Positions 15,237 through 16,541 of a stretch of 16,541 nucleotides of DNA are shown piece by piece. This DNA comes from Helicobacter sp. (lineage in GTDB: Bacteria; Campylobacterota; Campylobacteria; Campylobacterales; Helicobacteraceae), in NCBI GenBank assembly GCA_029257755.1, contig JARIAP010000067.1:1-16541 (forward strand). The letters are read 5' to 3'. How positions within the stretch are numbered: position 1 is the stretch's first letter; every line of letters begins with the position of its first letter. Position numbers and translations under genes: made by a program. The notes under the pieces were generated by a model. That model was not told the DNA's origin. It saw nothing but the letters and a program-made list of their open reading frames with translations, and ran no database searches.

Positions 15237-15838
15237 TCAGTATTCTCCAACAAAGCATATTTTTTAATCCATTCTACTATAAAATCTAAACCTTCTTTTG
15301 TTGTTATATTTGTAAAAACAAATGGTTTATCACCACGCATTTTTTTAGAATCAATACTCATTATTTCTAAACTAGCACCTACATATTTTGCTAAATCAAT
15401 TTTATTTATAATTAGTAAATCTGATCTAGTAATGCCAGGTCCACCTTTTCTTGGTATTTTGTCTCCTGCGGATACATCAATTACAAAAATAGTTATATCT
15501 GCTAATTCTGGGCTAAATGTAGCTGAAAGATTGTCCCCGCCACTTTCAATAAACAATATATCAAGATCTGGAAATCTTTGTTCCATTTCTTCTACCGCCT
15601 CAAGATTCATAGATGCATCTTCTCTTATAGCAGTATGTGGACAACCACCTGTTTCAACGCCAATAATTCTATCTATTGATAAAACAGAGTTTTTGCATAA
15701 GAAATTTGCATCTTCTTTTGTATAAATATCATTTGTTATAACTGCTAATGAGTAATTTTTACTCATTATTCTTGTTAAACTCTCAATTAATGCTGTTTTT
15801 CCACTACCAACGGGACCACAAATACCAATTTTTACCAT
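15233..15838 (-). CDS. ureG: Urease accessory GTPase UreG
   Basis: UreG is the SIMIBI-class GTPase that carries nickel and hydrolyses GTP while apo-urease is activated in complex with UreF and UreH. The 201-residue protein has the P-loop GPVGSGKT (8-15), the metal-binding Cys66-Pro67-His68 motif within [19 protein letters not shown] (98-103) and the guanine-specificity motif NKID (145-148). The length matches the family. AAGGAT lies just upstream of ATG 15838, and ureF ends 9 nt earlier. The stop overlaps the TTG start of ureH. Confidence 0.98.
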   Translation of the reverse strand: MVKIGICGPVGSGKTALIESLTRIMSKNYSLAVITNDIYTKEDANFLCKNSVLSIDRIIGVETGGCPHTAIREDASMNLEAVEEMEQRFPDLDILFIESGGDNLSATFSPELADITIFVIDVSAGDKIPRKGGPGITRSDLLIINKIDLAKYVGASLEIMSIDSKKMRGDKPFVFTNITTKEGLDFIVEWIKKYALLENTD

Positions 15839-15847
15839 TTCTATCCT

Positions 15848-16510
15848 TTATGACATATATAATCTAGAATGCAATACTTCATGTTGCATTGATTTTATAT
15901 CATTGTTAGCACTAGTATTACAAAAATCATTAATATTTAATGTTTGAAGTTTATCATAGACTCGTATTAATTCTATATGTGATAAAGCTAAAATAGATTG
16001 CCCATCATATTGAGACAGTGGGATTAGCTTAACACAATTCGTTGTTATATTTGATGTTTGAGAATATAGATAATGCTTAATTGCTATACTAGATTCTATA
16101 TTTTGTGTTTTACATAACATAGCATATGCACTAGCATGTATTTTATAAATACTGTTAGCTACATATAAATCAAACATATAATTACTACCTAATTGCATTG
16201 ATTGTATTGCTTTTATAAATCTTGTCCCTATTTTTTTCATTCCATCTCTAGTTTCTTTTGCAGGAGTCGATACATTTACAATTTTTTCTAATTTAATAAC
16301 CTCGTCTAATTCTTTTGCTTCATAAACAAGTTTAATTAATAATAGATCTGTATATAGTATTTGTGAATTAAGTATTGATTTTATATATTTAATGGAATCT
16401 TCTTTATTATTTATAATCCCTTGTTGTATGTACGTTTCTAGTCCAAATGAATGGGTATAGCTTCCTATGGGAAATGAGGAGTCGTTAATTTGTAATAACA
16501 AAAAATTCAT
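15848..16510 (-). CDS. ureF: Urease accessory protein UreF
   Basis: UreF bridges UreH and UreG and gates nickel insertion into urease. The 220-residue helical protein has the conserved DSSFPIGSYTHSFGLETYIQ near its N-terminus, HYLYSQTSN with NCVKLIPLSQYDGQ in the second half, and the C-terminal MQHEVLHSRLYMS that contacts partners. It lacks the roughly 30-residue N-terminal extension of H. pylori UreF and starts directly at the family core. ATG 16510 is the only reasonable start, because an in-frame TAA lies two codons upstream. The nearest purine-rich site, AAAAGG (16523-16528), is 12 nt away, longer than usual. The gene order suggests ureE just beyond the right edge. Confidence 0.96.
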   Translation of the reverse strand: MNFLLLQINDSSFPIGSYTHSFGLETYIQQGIINNKEDSIKYIKSILNSQILYTDLLLIKLVYEAKELDEVIKLEKIVNVSTPAKETRDGMKKIGTRFIKAIQSMQLGSNYMFDLYVANSIYKIHASAYAMLCKTQNIESSIAIKHYLYSQTSNITTNCVKLIPLSQYDGQSILALSHIELIRVYDKLQTLNINDFCNTSANNDIKSMQHEVLHSRLYMS

Positions 16511-16541
16511 TGTTTAATATAACCTTTTATAAAAAATTGAT
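16511..16541 (-). other. Leader or intergenic DNA upstream of ureF
   Basis: These 31 bases at the window edge are nearly all A and T apart from AAAAGGTT on the minus strand. They carry an in-frame stop ahead of ureF and the distant ribosome site. The end of an upstream gene, expected to be ureE, is not recognisable here. Confidence 0.4.

Noticed and set aside
15216..15725. Rightward 169-codon open frame opposite ureG
   Set aside because: It is antisense to the highly conserved ureG; its length follows from ureG codon use.
1..16541. CRISPR array, insertion sequence, prophage or toxin-antitoxin genes
   Set aside because: No spaced direct repeats, transposase, integrase or recognisable toxin or antitoxin gene was seen on either strand.

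Overview
The window is very AT-rich (roughly a quarter G+C by eye) and reads as chromosome of a urease-positive Campylobacterota bacterium, most likely a Helicobacter species other than H. pylori. The signs are ureF-ureG-ureH in Helicobacter order, minD-minE, a DUF493 gene like H. pylori HP0495, TGn-TATAAT extended -10 boxes without clear -35 boxes, and a coding poly-G contingency tract. A hisD gene argues against H. pylori, which lacks histidine biosynthesis. The species cannot be fixed from this sequence alone.

Layout. Bases 1-32 are the 3' end of a tRNA (probably Ser), followed by a gene-free AT-rich stretch and a complete tRNA-Phe on the minus strand (476-551). A rightward operon starts from an extended -10 at 679-684: an MBOAT acyltransferase, two SGNH hydrolases and rsmG. 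The first three look like a peptidoglycan (or other envelope glycan) O-acetylation/de-acetylation set of the PatA/PatB/Ape1 type. Facing it at 5139-7091 is a single-chain ADP-forming acyl-CoA synthetase with the ATP-grasp module placed first.

The middle part holds a DUF493 gene and a four-helix membrane protein (+), a leftward pair (YhcH/NanQ-like protein, then an exported DUF2147-like protein), and an FkbM-type methyltransferase (+) with 13 consecutive G inside its reading frame. The tract is in the ON register. One G fewer or one G more puts a stop codon at, or seven codons after, the tract, so this is a predicted phase-variable gene.

The right part holds minD-minE (-), a DUF2156 gene followed by a short nucleoside-phosphorylase-fold protein (-), hisD (+), and the urease maturation genes ureF-ureG-ureH (-), whose structural genes should lie just beyond the right edge. 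hisD and ureH converge and overlap by 15 bp at their 3' ends. ureH starts at a TTG that overlaps the ureG stop.

No insertion sequence, integrase, CRISPR array or clear new multi-gene system was seen. The strongest leads are the poly-G switch, the O-acetylation cluster, a 15-bp perfect inverted repeat at the DUF493 promoter, the rearranged acyl-CoA synthetase and the over-use of the hexamer GATTCT/AGAATC.
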